From assembly GCA_963969395.1 (NCBI GenBank), contig OZ017797.1, positions 5,952,001 through 6,016,000 of the forward strand: a stretch of 64,000 nucleotides of DNA, given 5' to 3'. The stretch is from Pseudoscleropodium purum (taxonomy: Eukaryota; Streptophyta; Bryopsida; Hypnales; Brachytheciaceae). The notes below the pieces were generated by a model. It was not told the origin of the DNA. It ran no database searches and was given only the letters and a program-made list of their open reading frames with translations. This document shows, piece after piece, positions 49,143 through 62,000 of this stretch (positions are counted from its first letter, which is position 1; each line of letters opens with the position of its first letter). Made by a program: the position numbers and the translations under genes.

Positions 49143-51194
49143 TCCCTTTGTCACTCTGAGCTCGTCACCACATGTGACTGATTGTGTGCCTTGCCAGCAA
49201 AGTGATGGTGTCTGTCCTTGTACGACAAGAAATTCATTTGGGTGATGTCCATTGTTAAAAGTAAGTAAAATAGTGTGTGCCAAAGCTCATGGAATAAGAA
49301 GAAGAAAAAAGGGGTTTAGGGTTTAGGGTTTAAGCACACTCAGCAATGCACCTGCAGCTTAAAAAAATTAACAAAGAAAACTTGCATTGATTCTCCTCTG
49401 AGTTGTACTTTTAACTTGGAATTGAATTTGCCTTTTTCAGTTCTCTAACTCCCCTTCCCTTGAGAAAATTAAATAAACCACCCAAAACATGTGTATGCTA
49501 ATTCAGTCCATCTATTATTGTATTTGGAGCATGAGGCCCCCAAATTTGTCTTAATTGATGAAAATAAAATAAAAATTGAATAGAAAGTACGAAGAGCCAG
49601 CCTGGACGTTGGAAAATGACCTGGCTACAGTTGGGGGACAAGGAAGCAAAGCATATTTGCCAGCTGTAATCCAGGGTGGGAAAGGGACTTCGTAGGCCTT
49701 TGGAGCCCATGAATAATTAATTGCCTCTCGATTTAGGAGTCTGATGAAACTCAACTATTCTGAATTTCTAATCATTTTGGGGACACAATTGAATGGATAG
49801 TTGTTAATAATTTTTTTATTTATTATTACCATCAAAGTGGAGATGGTAGGGGGTGACCTTTTATTTTAAGAGGTGATTGCGTGTGAATGAGGGAAGCTAA
49901 TAAAATTCCTTGGTAATTCCCAAGTTGTTTCATAATTTTTGGATCTTTGTGGAATAAGTTATGCATTTTTGAAGTTGAAATGCATAAATCACTTACAAGC
50001 GACTACCTCATGAAATGTACAATAGACTTGCCGCGAAACCCACCCACCTTACAGTAGACTTGCTGTGAAATCATGGTGTGCTTTATAAATTAATTAAATT
50101 GACTGAAAGATGGGGACAGTCTGGAGGAGTGAGGTTCAACATGATCAGTGTTATGACATGGGCAGAATTTTTTTACCACATTTTCATACCCCCAAATTGC
50201 AACTAAGTTGTACCTATCCAAATGTTAAATATTGTTTCCTTTGTTTCAAAAAATAAAAAATGTTAAAATAGTGTTCTATGTTAAACAGTGTTCAACTAAA
50301 TAGTACAACTAAACAACTGGTGGTATATGGTGCCCTGCTCATTTCTACTAGGCTTATTGATACGTGGTAAATTAAATTCCATTTGGTGTGAATTTAGAAT
50401 ATGCAATTATCATCATCTTGTGAAAAAATAAAAAGTAAAGATGACACTAAGTTTGATGTCAAAATCAATCAGAAATTTGATAGTATTTGGCTTAGATTGC
50501 TAGTTCTTGTTTATAGGGTTGACAATAACATCATTCAGAATAAGAGGAGTTGGTCCCCCTTCTTGCCTTTTCCATGGGTTGCTCTTTTTGTTTTGTTTTG
50601 CTCTTACTTCTTCATTGTCCAATGTGAGGCTTGGGTGCTATTTTTGTGGTTCTTTTTTAATGTAATGGTTATTTCCATTTGTTCAAAAGAAAATCAAGAA
50701 CATTGAAGAATATTGATTTTAATAAGAATAAATAAATAATAGAAAAATGATGTCAATTAATTTGAAGTAATAAGATTTTACTTCAAAACAATATTCTAGT
50801 TTAGTATACAAATTTAAATTTTATTTTACTTTGTTTTACATATTTTACAACAGGTGGAAGCAGTAATTGTCAAATCAATATTGTATATTTGTATATTTAT
50901 AATACATTAAATTCCTAAGTACATGCTTAAATAGTGTAAGTGTTGATCTTGTTTTTATGTATAGAAGTTGAAATGAATTGTGAGGGTAAACCATTTGTAG
51001 GTTTTATGGAAGGTAACTTAATATATTTATCATTGATTGTTTCAAGATATATATAATTTTTATGCCAAGTTCGTGCACTTAAGGTAACTCTTAAAAATCA
51101 ACAATAGATTTTTTCTATATGACATATATTTATTATGGATTTACTATACTTGTCTAATTACATGGGCAAGATATAAGAATGCACCTTTAGGTTG
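49143..51194. other. Intergenic DNA with a short telomere-type repeat
   Basis: No gene is supported. GGGTTTAGGGTTTAGGG at about 49312-49329 is two to three units of the plant telomere repeat. The frame at 50401-50706 has no known similarity. Confidence 0.5.
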
Positions 51195-52085
51195 GGAATG
51201 CACCTTCATGAATTTAAATTTTGAATCATTGGATCAAAACTATCGTAGAATGATGCAAATGAGGATCATTACAAGGTTAGGTAGTCACCATTATAAAGAT
51301 GGTAGAATCCCTTCTCCAAATAGATTGGCCCTTAGGAATAGTCTTTCTTTGAAGTCACACTGGGACCATACAAAGTACCATTAGATATTTCACTTCTACC
51401 CCTACTTTCCATGGTTGCATTCAACAAAATGGAATCCCATGGGATTTGTAAAATTATTCTAGGATGATTTAAATTAAGATCATCACATGATCATTCATGC
51501 TCCATTGTAAGAATGCTAGAATTCAAAAATAAATAGATTTGTCTCTAGCAACAGTCTTTCTTCGAAGTTACACTAAGACCATACAAAGAATACCATTAGA
51601 TATTGCACTTGCACCTCCACTTCTCATGGTCACATCCAACCAAATGGAATCCCATGGTATTTGTAAAATTACTATAGAATGATGAAAATGAAGATCATCG
51701 TAAGGTCATTCCCCTACCATTGTAAGGGTAATAGAATCCAAATAGAAATAGATTTTTCCTTAGCAACAATCTCTCTTTGAAGTTACATGAAGACTATACA
51801 AAGTACCATTAGATATTTCACTTGTACTCCTATTTTCCATGATCACATCCAACCAAATGGAATCCTATTGTTTCATAAAATTATTGTAGAATGAAGATCA
51901 TCACAAGGTCATTCACTCACCATTGTAAGGATGATAGAATCTTCCCCCCCCTCCCCCCCCACCCACACAAATAGTCTCTTTTTGAAGTAACACCAAGACT
52001 ATACGAAGTACTATTAGATATTTCACTTGTACCCCAACTTCTCATAGTCACATCCAACAAAATGGAATCTTATGGTGTTTGGAGT
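51195..52085. repeat. Satellite-like array of about 215-bp units, four copies
   Basis: The segment ACCATTAGATATTTCACTTG, followed by a CCATGGTCACATCCAACCAA-like part and ATGGAATCCCATGG, recurs with ATGGAATC near 51429, 51644, 51857 and 52061. Between them are GTAGAATGATG, AAGATCATCACAAGGTCATT and TTTGAAGTTACA blocks. The fourth unit contains an expanded C tract (about 51944-51961). Confidence 0.75.
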
Positions 52086-52305
52086 TTTTTCCAAATGATC
52101 TTATCTTCTAGTCTTGATTATAACACTATTCACCAATCAATTGGAGGGGGCTATATTGCCTTCATTACAATTTAGGTTCCTCCAGTCATTGGTTGCAACC
52201 TTACAACCATAACTCATTGAAGGTAATATAGCTTATGTTTCCTCTTAGTATCTCAAAGAAGATTTTATCTCTCTTTGTGGAATCTAGAGAAGTATAATCA
52301 ATTAA

Positions 52306-52923
52306 CCCCTAAATGCCCAAATGTCCTCTCAGAGGACAAATTGGGTTTAGGGCCAGTCCTTATTATTTTAATTTTTGTCTTGATTTGTTTAAACTTGTTA
52401 TTGAGAAATGTGGATTTTCCAAAAGCTTCATATAGACTATAATTTGACTCGCGGTCCAAAAGTTATAAGTATTTTAGTTCAACTTTTGGGAAGATAGCAA
52501 CTTAGATAGTTAACAAGGGACTAATGTTCCTAGTGATGGGAACTTCTAGGAAGAAGGTTACCAACTATGGAAACATTTGGAAATAACATTTTCAATTTGG
52601 GGAACACATGAAGAACATGAGGAGCAAAGTTCTTAGTGGTGGGAATGGATGGGAATAAATGTAGGGAAAAAAAAAGGATGTTTTTTTTGCAATGGTGCCC
52701 ATTGTATTTGAAACTTTGTTGATCAAACTTGAATTTGAACTGGTAGGGTTCAAATTTGACTTGATGAAAATTTTATCATATGTTCATATACAAGTGAAGT
52801 GCAAGATCCCACCATCCATTACTCAAAACAATTCATTTTTCATCTTTTGGGTTCAATTGAATAAAAAATGATGATAATTAGTGGATTTTGATTGGAAAAA
52901 GACCTTCGGCATTTAATCAGGGA
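52306..52923. mobile_element. Probable TTAA-flanked element
   Basis: The left end CCCCTAAATGCCCAAATG follows TTAA (52302-52305). The right end, reverse-complemented, is TCCCTGATTAAATGCCGAAG next to TTAA (52924-52927), which matches if four inserted bases are allowed. The interior was not matched to the other members. Confidence 0.5.
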
Positions 52924-52927
52924 TTAA

Positions 52928-54164
52928 CAATGTTATTGGGTAAACTAACTTTACCTTAGTTCGTTTTCTTTTTCCTTTAGAAATTATTTTTTTGAAATTG
53001 ACATCATCACTTTTCAAAAACGAAAAATAAGAAATAAAATAAAATAAAAATAGAAAAGGAAAAAATGAACAAAATAAAGATCATCTCTAAAGCCTCAAAA
53101 ACCGCAACTACAACAACAGTAACAAAGAAAAAGAATTCCATTTCAAACCCACCGAACAGTCGGACTTTCCCAAACAGTCTGTAAATTGCCGCCAGACTGT
53201 AACAAGATACTATATACCAACGTACCAATGACGTGGACCACCGATCCTCTACAGTACATATCCCCACTTACCGTATGTTAATACGACCCACTGGGACTAC
53301 AATACAATACAGTATTTACGACTTACGAATCGTAATAAGTGGACATACTGTACCACTGAGTCCTTCCTCCCCCAAAAGCCCTCGAACACCGCTTTAGACC
53401 TTCATAGAACAGCACTTCCTCGTCCCCCCACACACCATAGCCAGCATCTCCAATCGGCTATTCTCGGTATCTTTAGCACCAGTAAGCGGCAATTGAAGAA
53501 AGACAGACAGACTGACTGACAGAGAATTATCTTAGCTTTGTTTTGAAGTTTTTGGATCCCGATTTGTGAGAATTGTTGTAGAAGAAGGAAGAGAGGAGAA
53601 AAATCCAGGATGTGGAGTGAGGAGAGGATGTTGTTAGGAGGGAGTGAAGGAGCAACGAGGGAGAAGATGCAACGGATGATGAGAGGGGAGAAAGACGGGG
53701 TGGAAGAAAACTCCCGTGACACGACGGGGAGATTGGCTTGTGTTTGTGTGTGTGATTGTGTTGTGGTGCTCAAAGATGGAGAAGCGTGGGACGAGATGTG
53801 TTTGTTTCTCTGACACTTAGGGCTTGGCCGCTGTCGCTGTGCACGGAGTGCTCCGCTCTCACATCACAAGCAGGTACTTGGCGCTTCTTTGCTCTTGCTT
53901 TTGTGATTTTGTGTATTTTTGTTTTTGTTTTGAATATGGTGAAGAGTTTGTAGTTGTTGAGTTCTTGTCCGTTTTCGTTTGCAGTTTCTTTTATGCGATG
54001 TTTCAGTACATAAAACAAATACATCTCGTTTTTAGAGAGAATTTTTATTAATCTGAACGATAGTAGCGTCGAGAGTGTAGATTACTCGAGTTGGAGTCGT
54101 TTCTTGCCTTCGAATTCTTAAGCTTCTTTAGTTTTATGCGGTTACTGAAGTGATGAATTTATTG
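52928..54164 (+). promoter_or_regulatory. Upstream region of the gene at 54559
   Basis: Composition becomes more balanced from about 53090. A possible spliced leader has a donor at about 53874 (AGCAG then GTACTTGG) and an acceptor at about 53983 (TTTGCAG). Small open frames on both strands are not supported as genes. Confidence 0.35.
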
Positions 54165-54516
54165 GAGAGTAGTTTGGTTTGAGGTGGAGAGTGTTGTAGT
54201 TGGAACTAGGATAGAAACAATCATTCAAGGTTGTGTGTATTTGAAGCAAGAAATTAGAGTCGGTGCGTTGAGAGTCACGAGTTCTGAGTGCACACTCATA
54301 TGTGGTTGTCGCATCCACTAGAAATGAATTCTAATAAAGAGAGTAGTTTAGTTTTAGGTGGAGAGTTTTTAGTCGGAACTATGTTAGGAACAAACATTTA
54401 AGGCCGCAGTGTATGCGTATATTTGACGCCAGGAGTTAGAGTCGGTGCCTTGCGGCTCAGGTTAGTGCACACTCGGACGCGGTTATCACGTCCACTAGAA
54501 ATGACATCTAACAAAG
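54165..54516. repeat. Tandem duplication of about 174 bp just upstream of the 54559 start codon
   Basis: GAGAGTAGTTTGGTTTGAGG at 54165 and GAGAGTAGTTTAGTTTTAGG at 54339 start two units. Each continues with GGTGGAGAG, GGAACTA, AGTCGGTGC, GTGCACACTC and TCCACTAGAAATGA in the same order, so the unit is about 174 bases. It ends some 40 bases before the start codon. Confidence 0.8.
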
Positions 54517-54558
54517 GATTGTTGGCTGTGAAACCAGGCTTCATACTTAACTCAAAAC

Positions 54559-55239
54559 ATGACCACCCTTACCCCAAAGTCTAGTGCGCGAAACCTGTCT
54601 TCCCTGTTCAGCTGGAACAAATCCCGCCAGGTGACGCCCCTGAACTGTTTCCTGGAGACGGACGTGGCGTCCCCTCGGAAACCTGATTTGGGAGTGGCAA
54701 CCGAACTCACGCAGTTCGACGAGGAGAACGCGCACCTCTCCTACACGAGTCTCCGGGATCTCCTGCCCGCTGCAAGCAGTCGTCCCGGCAGTCCCGTGAA
54801 ACCGAAGCGCCCGTTGCTGGAGGGCGAAGATGAGAAACCGGAGGAAGAAGTGATTTGGGGTGGCAGTGACCGCCCCGCAATCAAAAACCGATTGGTGGAG
54901 CAAGCTGCGAGAGCATACCTGCTCCCGACTTCTCCACAGAAAACACCCCCGGACCAATTCTTCGCACGCTATTGGGCCAAGCTCACCAGCAATCCTACTG
55001 AGGCTGAGACTCTGTGGAGTCCTGCTGCAAATGCGCAGCTTCCCGGTAATGGCTGCGTCCATGGCTGCACACACGGCTGCCTCAGCTGCTTGCCGTCTCT
55101 CATCTGGGTGGACCTCACGCGCGTGGTGCACGCGCTCTTCAGCCCTCGGCGTCCACAGTCGCTGCTGCGTGACCATGGTCACACATCCACTGCGATCATT
55201 AGCTCAAGTCCTCCCACGTCTCCATCCCTCGTGAAATGA
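54559..55239 (+). CDS. Conserved plant protein of unknown function (IKNRLVEQAARAYL-type), single exon
   Basis: A 226-residue protein. The best-conserved stretch is at about residues 109-143, IKNRLVEQAARAYLLPTSP followed by FFARYWAKL. It resembles small plant-specific proteins that carry an I(R/K)NRLVKQAAWAYLQP-like motif and have no assigned function. Before it lies a Ser/Pro-rich segment including LRDLLPAASSRPGSP, and after it a Cys-rich CVHGCTHGCLSCLP segment with a hydrophobic stretch. I see no signal peptide or clear membrane span. TGA lies in frame about 30 bases before the ATG, so this is the first possible start. The coding region is GC-rich, unlike its flanks, and this also produces a 211-codon open frame on the opposite strand (54547-55182) that I regard as a shadow. 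Repeats lie on both sides of the gene. The motif resemblance is from memory and should be searched. Confidence 0.72.
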   Translation: MTTLTPKSSARNLSSLFSWNKSRQVTPLNCFLETDVASPRKPDLGVATELTQFDEENAHLSYTSLRDLLPAASSRPGSPVKPKRPLLEGEDEKPEEEVIWGGSDRPAIKNRLVEQAARAYLLPTSPQKTPPDQFFARYWAKLTSNPTEAETLWSPAANAQLPGNGCVHGCTHGCLSCLPSLIWVDLTRVVHALFSPRRPQSLLRDHGHTSTAIISSSPPTSPSLVK

Positions 55240-55302
55240 ATCGACAGTGCGAATCAAATCTCATCTGTGAGTTGTTTGCAATTTTGCAATTCCAGCCATC
55301 AT

Positions 55303-55600
55303 GGTGATCGTGTGCAGTTCTTCTGTCATGACTCCATTCGAGAATCGCAGTCTCTGGAAAACTTCATCCGCTGGTTCGGTGAGCTTATGAAGTGATCGTG
55401 CTCAATGTTTGGTGATCATGAACAGTTCTTCTGTCATGACTCCATCGGAGACTTGCAGGCTATGGAGAGGAGCTGGTCTTCTGGTTTGTGGTTTTCAAGT
55501 TTGTGACTCAGTGATCATGCTCATTGTTTGGTGATCATGAGCAGTTCTTCTGTCATGACTCCGTCCGAGAGTTGCAGGGTATGGAGAAGACAGCATCTTC
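55303..55600. repeat. Three tandem repeats of 108-119 bp in the 3' flank of the 54559 gene
   Basis: GGTGATCATGAGCAGTTCTT followed by CTGTCATGACTCC recurs at 55303, 55411 and 55530. Each unit continues with GAGANTTGCAGG, TATGGAGA and a CTTCTGGT block. The array starts about 60 bases after the stop codon and is likely in the 3'UTR. Confidence 0.8.
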
Positions 55601-58564
55601 TGGTGTAAGTTTGTTGAGCTTGCAATCGAGGGATGTAATGTTGGTGAGGGGAGTTGAGGTATGTTAGTGTGGTTTTTTTTGAGGTTTTTTTGAGGTTTGT
55701 ATATACATCTGAAAGGAGGCTTTACATTATTACCTGGGGGAGAGCCATCTAGCTGGTTTTAATGGGACAAGGTTGAGCTAGATTTTGCTGCGTGCCATGA
55801 ACCAGTTTATTACAGGACAGAGGGGTCACGGATCAAGCATAGGCGGTGTATGTGAAAAATAATGGTTGATGTCCGAAGGGCTCTCCAGTTCTATCATGTT
55901 ATCGAAACTCTTTCTTAGTGATTAGTTTATTAGGTGAATCATGGACTTACGCTTGGGAAGTTCTTCATTTGTACCTGGAATTATATCGGTAGTAATGTAC
56001 TGCACTCATCTTTAAAGATGCAGTAAAAAGCCCAAATCGGGTTTAATTGAGTGGTTCGTATGACCTAATTCGTCAAACTTCGTTGGTTCTGAGCAGAATT
56101 GGTGTAATTTGGAAGGATGCAAGTTGTTGAAGTGTGAATCATGCATTTTTATTTTCAATGTTAAAATGATTGCCTTTACTGATTAGAAGGGTAGAGTGAC
56201 CTTTTCTCGATGCTCGCACTGCGGCGTACCTTAATCCTGTCTATATCCATTATGCAATTGCCAGTTTAGATCATGTTGAGATTATTTTCATATTGCATTT
56301 CCATCGGGCACATTTGTGACACTAATTTCAAGCCCTGATTTTGACCTGGCCACAGTTTTTATTTTTTTATTCAAATCCATTGCAAAGTACAGGACCCTAA
56401 ACCTCTTAGCAGCTCCAAGCGTCTATTAAAAAACTGCGGGCATTACCGTAAAATTCCCTACTAAGCAGTCCATATCCTGTATGATAAAGAGTGCTTCAGA
56501 GTGACGTTCCGACCCAATAACTTCTCATTCGTCCGAACTGAAGCTTGAATTTTTACAAAAAGAATCTTCAATTACAACCAATTTGATGAAATGGAGGGAA
56601 ATAATAAATGGGTGAAAAGGGAAGGCCTTGCATAGTAGTTTGACCTTTAATGAGTGCTCTTGGTTTTTTTAAGCAAATGATTCACATTGTACCCAAAAGG
56701 TTGATTTTTACAATGATCAACCTATCTTTCTAGGATTAAAAAACCCCAAAGCATGCATTGAGGTCAAACTATTGTAGAAGACCTCTCCTTTTTGTGCAAA
56801 ATTTGAAGGATGAATATATGTACTTTTGTCTTACATAAAAAGGGTTTCTGTCATCCATTGGACCAATATGGTCTGTAGTGTCTTTATAATGATAATTCGT
56901 AAAGGATTGAATCCTCTTTGACAAATGTAGTCACCAAAATTCTCCGATTACTCGAGCAATAAGTCCATTCTTTATTTCTACAATGAACAATGAAGTCACC
57001 TATTGAAGACTTTTGGTCCTCAACATCCTTCAAGGATTGAAGGGTTATTAACCAAAAAAAGATTTGAAGTTCATTGGCCTTGCCCTATGGAAAAAGTATG
57101 TGAATGTGACGAAGTAATTAGGTAGATCCAAAATGCTTGGCTGCTTGCTAACTCAAATGCGATTCCTAATATTGTATTCATTTTACTTTGTTGCTTTCTA
57201 TTATAGTAGAAACTAGTTGAGGCTTGCATTTTGACAATTCAGTATATAATTCAAAAGGAAAGGGTTAGAATTGGATTGAAATGTGAGCATTTAATGTAGT
57301 CAATGAACATCTTTTGGTGTTTTTTACATTATTTTGTATTCTTGAGGGACTCTTTTTGAATCACTATTGCAAACTTGTAGGAAAATAATAGAGCCATATT
57401 AGAGTCTAAATGAATGATATGACTCAATCCCCTCCTACGGACATCATCAAGAAGCTATACATCTTTACTTTGATCACCTACAATGCATCTTTTTTTCTGA
57501 AAAAAGAATTGGTTGAAGTATTCCTTGATTTGTGGTACTTTTGCAAAACAAATTTTGTGAATATAAGTTTAAAAATGTGCAAACAACCAAAGGAACTACC
57601 ACATGAGGAAGTTGCTACTAAACCCCCAAATGACACACCCATCATGAGCTCTAGAAGCATCCTTTGACACATTGAACATTTGTGTTCCTCGGTTCTATTC
57701 CAACTTTGGAAGTCATTCTTCAGACACTTTTGAGTCCTCTGTAGGATTGTGGAGTAAAAAGCAATGCAACCTGGTTGCAGAGCCTTGGTCCAGAGCCATT
57801 AAAGTCCTCCTGGGACAATGCTTCTCATATAGCCGATTATTTCCGTGGTATAAAGTTGTCACAAAGTCCTCGTGGTATCATTCCTCACTTTGAAAAATTA
57901 AAGATTCGTTGCCCAATTTCCTTCCGTGTAGCTTTGCTGTTGTACCTTTATTTGCGATGGAATAAAATTTTTCAGTTGTTTCAACATAAAGAAAAAGAAA
58001 ACATGAAACAACTTTCATAGAAGTCACTGAGAAAATTTGCTTCAAGTGGAAAACATAATAGAAGAACAGTACCAAGTCGATGAACCTCAATTCCATGACA
58101 AGACAAGTGATCATACACTGATGCCACTAACGTACACAGAAGTGATCATAAGATGAAAGCTGTTGTGAAAGCAAGCATTGCAAATGTGGCAACCAGTGCA
58201 TTAGTCCGGCAGCACATTTGGGCAGCAGCAGCTTCAGTACACAAACAGTGGAAACTCTGGGTTAAGCCCTTGGCATTGAATATACAGTATATATATAACC
58301 TCTACGACAGAAGGAAACTCTGAGATACAAGCTAACATACCTTACATACCTTTTTGTTTTGCTACAAACGACCCCACACACGGTCGGTCATTCTGATCTA
58401 TACCAGTAGTTACAGGAGGCTACTTTGGTAACCCAACCTGAACATAAATAAAAGAAAAGAAAAGAAAACAGAACAGCGACTCTAGAGAGTGTGTCTAGAA
58501 TCATCCAAAAGAGGGGCAGGCAACAACAAACAACCACATAAACAGGAAACATAAACCAAATACC
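55601..58564. other. Intergenic DNA and 3'UTRs of the convergent gene pair
   Basis: The left part holds the probable 3'UTR of the 54559 gene, the last about 540 bases that of the PSI-like gene. Between them is AT-rich DNA with a rearranged copy of the dispersed repeat seen at 15085-15270 (56645-56880). Open frames at 57410-58020 have no recognised similarity. Confidence 0.45.
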
Positions 58565-59018
58565 TCAGCGCCGTTCATGCTGGAGAGATTCAGGGCTGTC
58601 TCTCTCGTGTATGCTAACCCCGAGCGGTTTAATGCGGTTCCGGGGCCGGTAAAGAGGACCCTCCTGCAGCTGGTTTGTACTAGCTTGCGAGTGGCTACTG
58701 GTTTTCCGATAGTCTTTGATGTTGGAAGCAGCCCTGTTGTGGTCAGGTTCCAGTGACTTGCTGAGCCCTGGGATAAGTTTTCGCGGACTGTAATCACTCC
58801 CTAGGTTGTGTAAAATCTCCTGATTCTCCTGAGAAAGCTCCTTCCTCGGGTACAATTGCTGGGCTAGCCCTTCTGTGAACTTGGTGTCGGAGAACATCCC
58901 AAACGGCGGTGGGGAAACACTCCTGTCGGAAGGAACGAAGGGCTGTTGCTCCATGGCTGGCTTGATGTGTATCCTGGCAGGTGACTTGTTTTGTGGCGAA
59001 CGTGCTCCCATGCTGAAG

Positions 59019-59074
<56 letters not shown>

Positions 59075-62000
59075 GATGATGTTGTTGTTGATATTGATGT
59101 TGTTGCTGTTGTTGAAGTTGTTATTGTTGTGGTTGAAGTTGTTGTAGTTGCTGCTGAGGTTGTAGTTGTTGCTGTTTGCTTTAGTCATGTTGACTAGGTA
59201 ATGCAGCCCTACGATGAGCTCAAGGATGTAGTTCTCTACTTTCTTCTGATTTGCATGGTGTAGAGTTTGGACCAGAGCTCTCTCCACGTACCCCATCGCT
59301 CTTCGATCTGCTGGGGAGCTGTCACAAGAGAAAATTCATTGGGATGCAAAGGATTAGAAAAGAAAAGCAGGATTGCAAAAAAACATCTAGCACTCTTTTT
59401 TAGCAGCATCGACACAAGTCAGGCACTACAAGTATCATGTATATTTGAGTCGATTTGAGTCTTTTTTGGGTTACAATCCGCAGTAGAGAAGGGCGAGTTC
59501 TCACAACTGTTCAAGAATGGGACTGACAATTCTGATATCATTTTCAATTAATCAAAGGATCTGGAACTTGAAATAACAAAAAACAGGAGTATAAGTAGGC
59601 CACTATGATGTCGATCTCCATAAGTTCATCACAAAAGACCCCCGTTACATGTCAAGTTAACAAGGCTTTAGATTCATATAGTCCTCGCGTTGAGTTAAAT
59701 TAGTGGAACACAAATGGTGTTGACTCAATGTAAGAGTAATGTTAGTGTCATTGACATTGGCATCTGTTATGTGTCCACGTTAACTTGACATTGATTTTAA
59801 CAGAATCTTCATACTCATCTAATGTCCAATTAGACTAACATCGATTTACCATTCAACAGCTTTCTGAATGTAAAACGAGTATCTTTTGAGATGAAGAGTA
59901 AAAGTGATTCACTTAAAACAGATAAGCCGAATTCAAGTTGGAGAATAGTTTCCTCACCCTGTGTTTGCCCACTCTCCAACCCATCCAAAGCCATGGTGAG
60001 CCCTGCCCAGACCAGACAGATCACTGATGGTGAGAATATGATAAAGACCCGCATGAGGCCTACATTAATACATACAATGCAAGACCAGCGAGACCTTTCA
60101 GAAGCCAACAGCTTCACTACACTATTCTAACCCTCGACAATCAGAAGTCAAAGCAAGCATATAAAAAATAATACTTGGAATGTTATAAATAACTGAAGAT
60201 CTTGAGCCATTATGATGCGTACTTTGTGGTGTTGGAGGCAACTGGAACTAGCCAGCTCAAAAGTTTGTCTAATTCTCCTTTGAGCTCCGTGATATTTAGC
60301 TGCAGCACAATGCAACACAAAAAGTAAGCTGTTGCAATCACCCCTTAACAAGTATATTTTGAAGCGCTGATCCAGCTTTTTGGAAGTTGCATCTCAAACA
60401 GCTCTTCGGTAAATTCTACTTGAAAAGACAAAGGAGAGCCGCATCTAACCACTTCGGTTCGTATATTTTGAGCTTCTGTGGAATTAGTTATGGTTTTTTA
60501 AGTTGTAATTGCATAGTGCTCTAAAACCGTCTCCATCCTGAAATGTTCGCCATAATACATTGAAAAATCCAGTATCACCCTTGTGTTGGAGAAAGCTTTT
60601 AGAACAGGATCACTTTTAGAAACCTCTAGCTTACTTGATAGATGAAATTTGCAAGTCAGATTTACGTAAGAAACCAACCCAGACAAGTAAACTTACCGCA
60701 TAACCATATTCATCCCCATTTTGTGTGCTTCGCAGTCGAGCTCTTAAAGCAGTTTTCACAGATGGGGGTAACGCTTGGTAAAGATTGTCTCTTGTATTTG
60801 GGGGCACTGACCCTGGTCTTTGGACCTGCATTTGGAAAAATGTTTAAACGTTTACGGCGGTTGCGAAGAATGTAACCAACGGAGATAATCATATGAAGAT
60901 TGATGCATGAAGTGTGCCTCAATACTTTTAACAAAATATCGAAAGGAAAACTTTGACATCTCTATAAACGTCACACAAATGCAGTAATCATTTTACTTAA
61001 AACGGTAAAAGCAAGGTTTTCAATGAATTAGATTGTTTGAAGAACTATATAGACGATTGGGAGACCTCTCCATGAATCAAGGGACAAATCCTCTTCATGA
61101 GTTCTAAGAGTTCCTGAAACTGTCTATTTTGACTGAAAACCTTGTTTAAGATTCAAATACTGAATAGGCCTTGGCACTGACCAGACTGTCAATCTGATTG
61201 ATGAGATTAGCATAATGGAGAGCCAAGCCTGAAGAACCAAGCTTTCCAGCATTTCTTTTTATCTCTTCCTCGGGTTCCTCAAGAAACACTGCATCATGTG
61301 GCCACATACATGTGTAAACGAACTTACAATTCATCCTTCTGATACACTGCTCAAAAACTCTAAATATAAACATTATACAGACCTTGCAGGGTTACATCAA
61401 GGTCAGATATGTAGGATGGCAAATGCGGAAGATGAGGCATACCTTGAGGACCAAAATTATCATAAATCTCTTGGTACAAAAAAATCGCAATGTCAATTAG
61501 TTGCTCCATGACCTGTCACAAAGAACGCTCTTTAAAAATCCCATTGGAAAAAACTAGATAAAGAACATTTGAAACTTAAAAGCCCCAAAGCTCCATGTTT
61601 ATGATCATCTCCGGTTGCATAGTCGCCTTAATGGAATATTAAAAATGAAGAATACCTCTTCAAGGGTTCTAGACCACAGAGATCTCTTTTTGAGACCCTC
61701 CACATGCTTTTCCTGGCTCTTGACTTCACTTTTCAGAAGAGCTACAGTCTCCCCTGCGTATCCAAAGACCACAATAACATAATTTTAGATACATTTGGAT
61801 AACATACGCTGGATGGAACTCAGGTACATAAGTGTGCAATATAAGAGCACAATATAGTAACACCAATTTATACATGATCTTCTAACTATGATGAAATTAA
61901 TATCTTGATGAAGATTGAGTTGACTATTTCAGCACATACGTATCCTTGACCAAGCTACTCGGAATGAGTACAAAATATATCCGCACTTGTAAAAGCTCTA

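Noticed and set aside
54547..55182. 211-codon minus-strand open frame opposite the small plant gene
   Set aside because: It mirrors the GC-rich plus-strand coding region, has no recognisable motif, and the plus strand carries the conserved IKNRLVEQAARAYL stretch.
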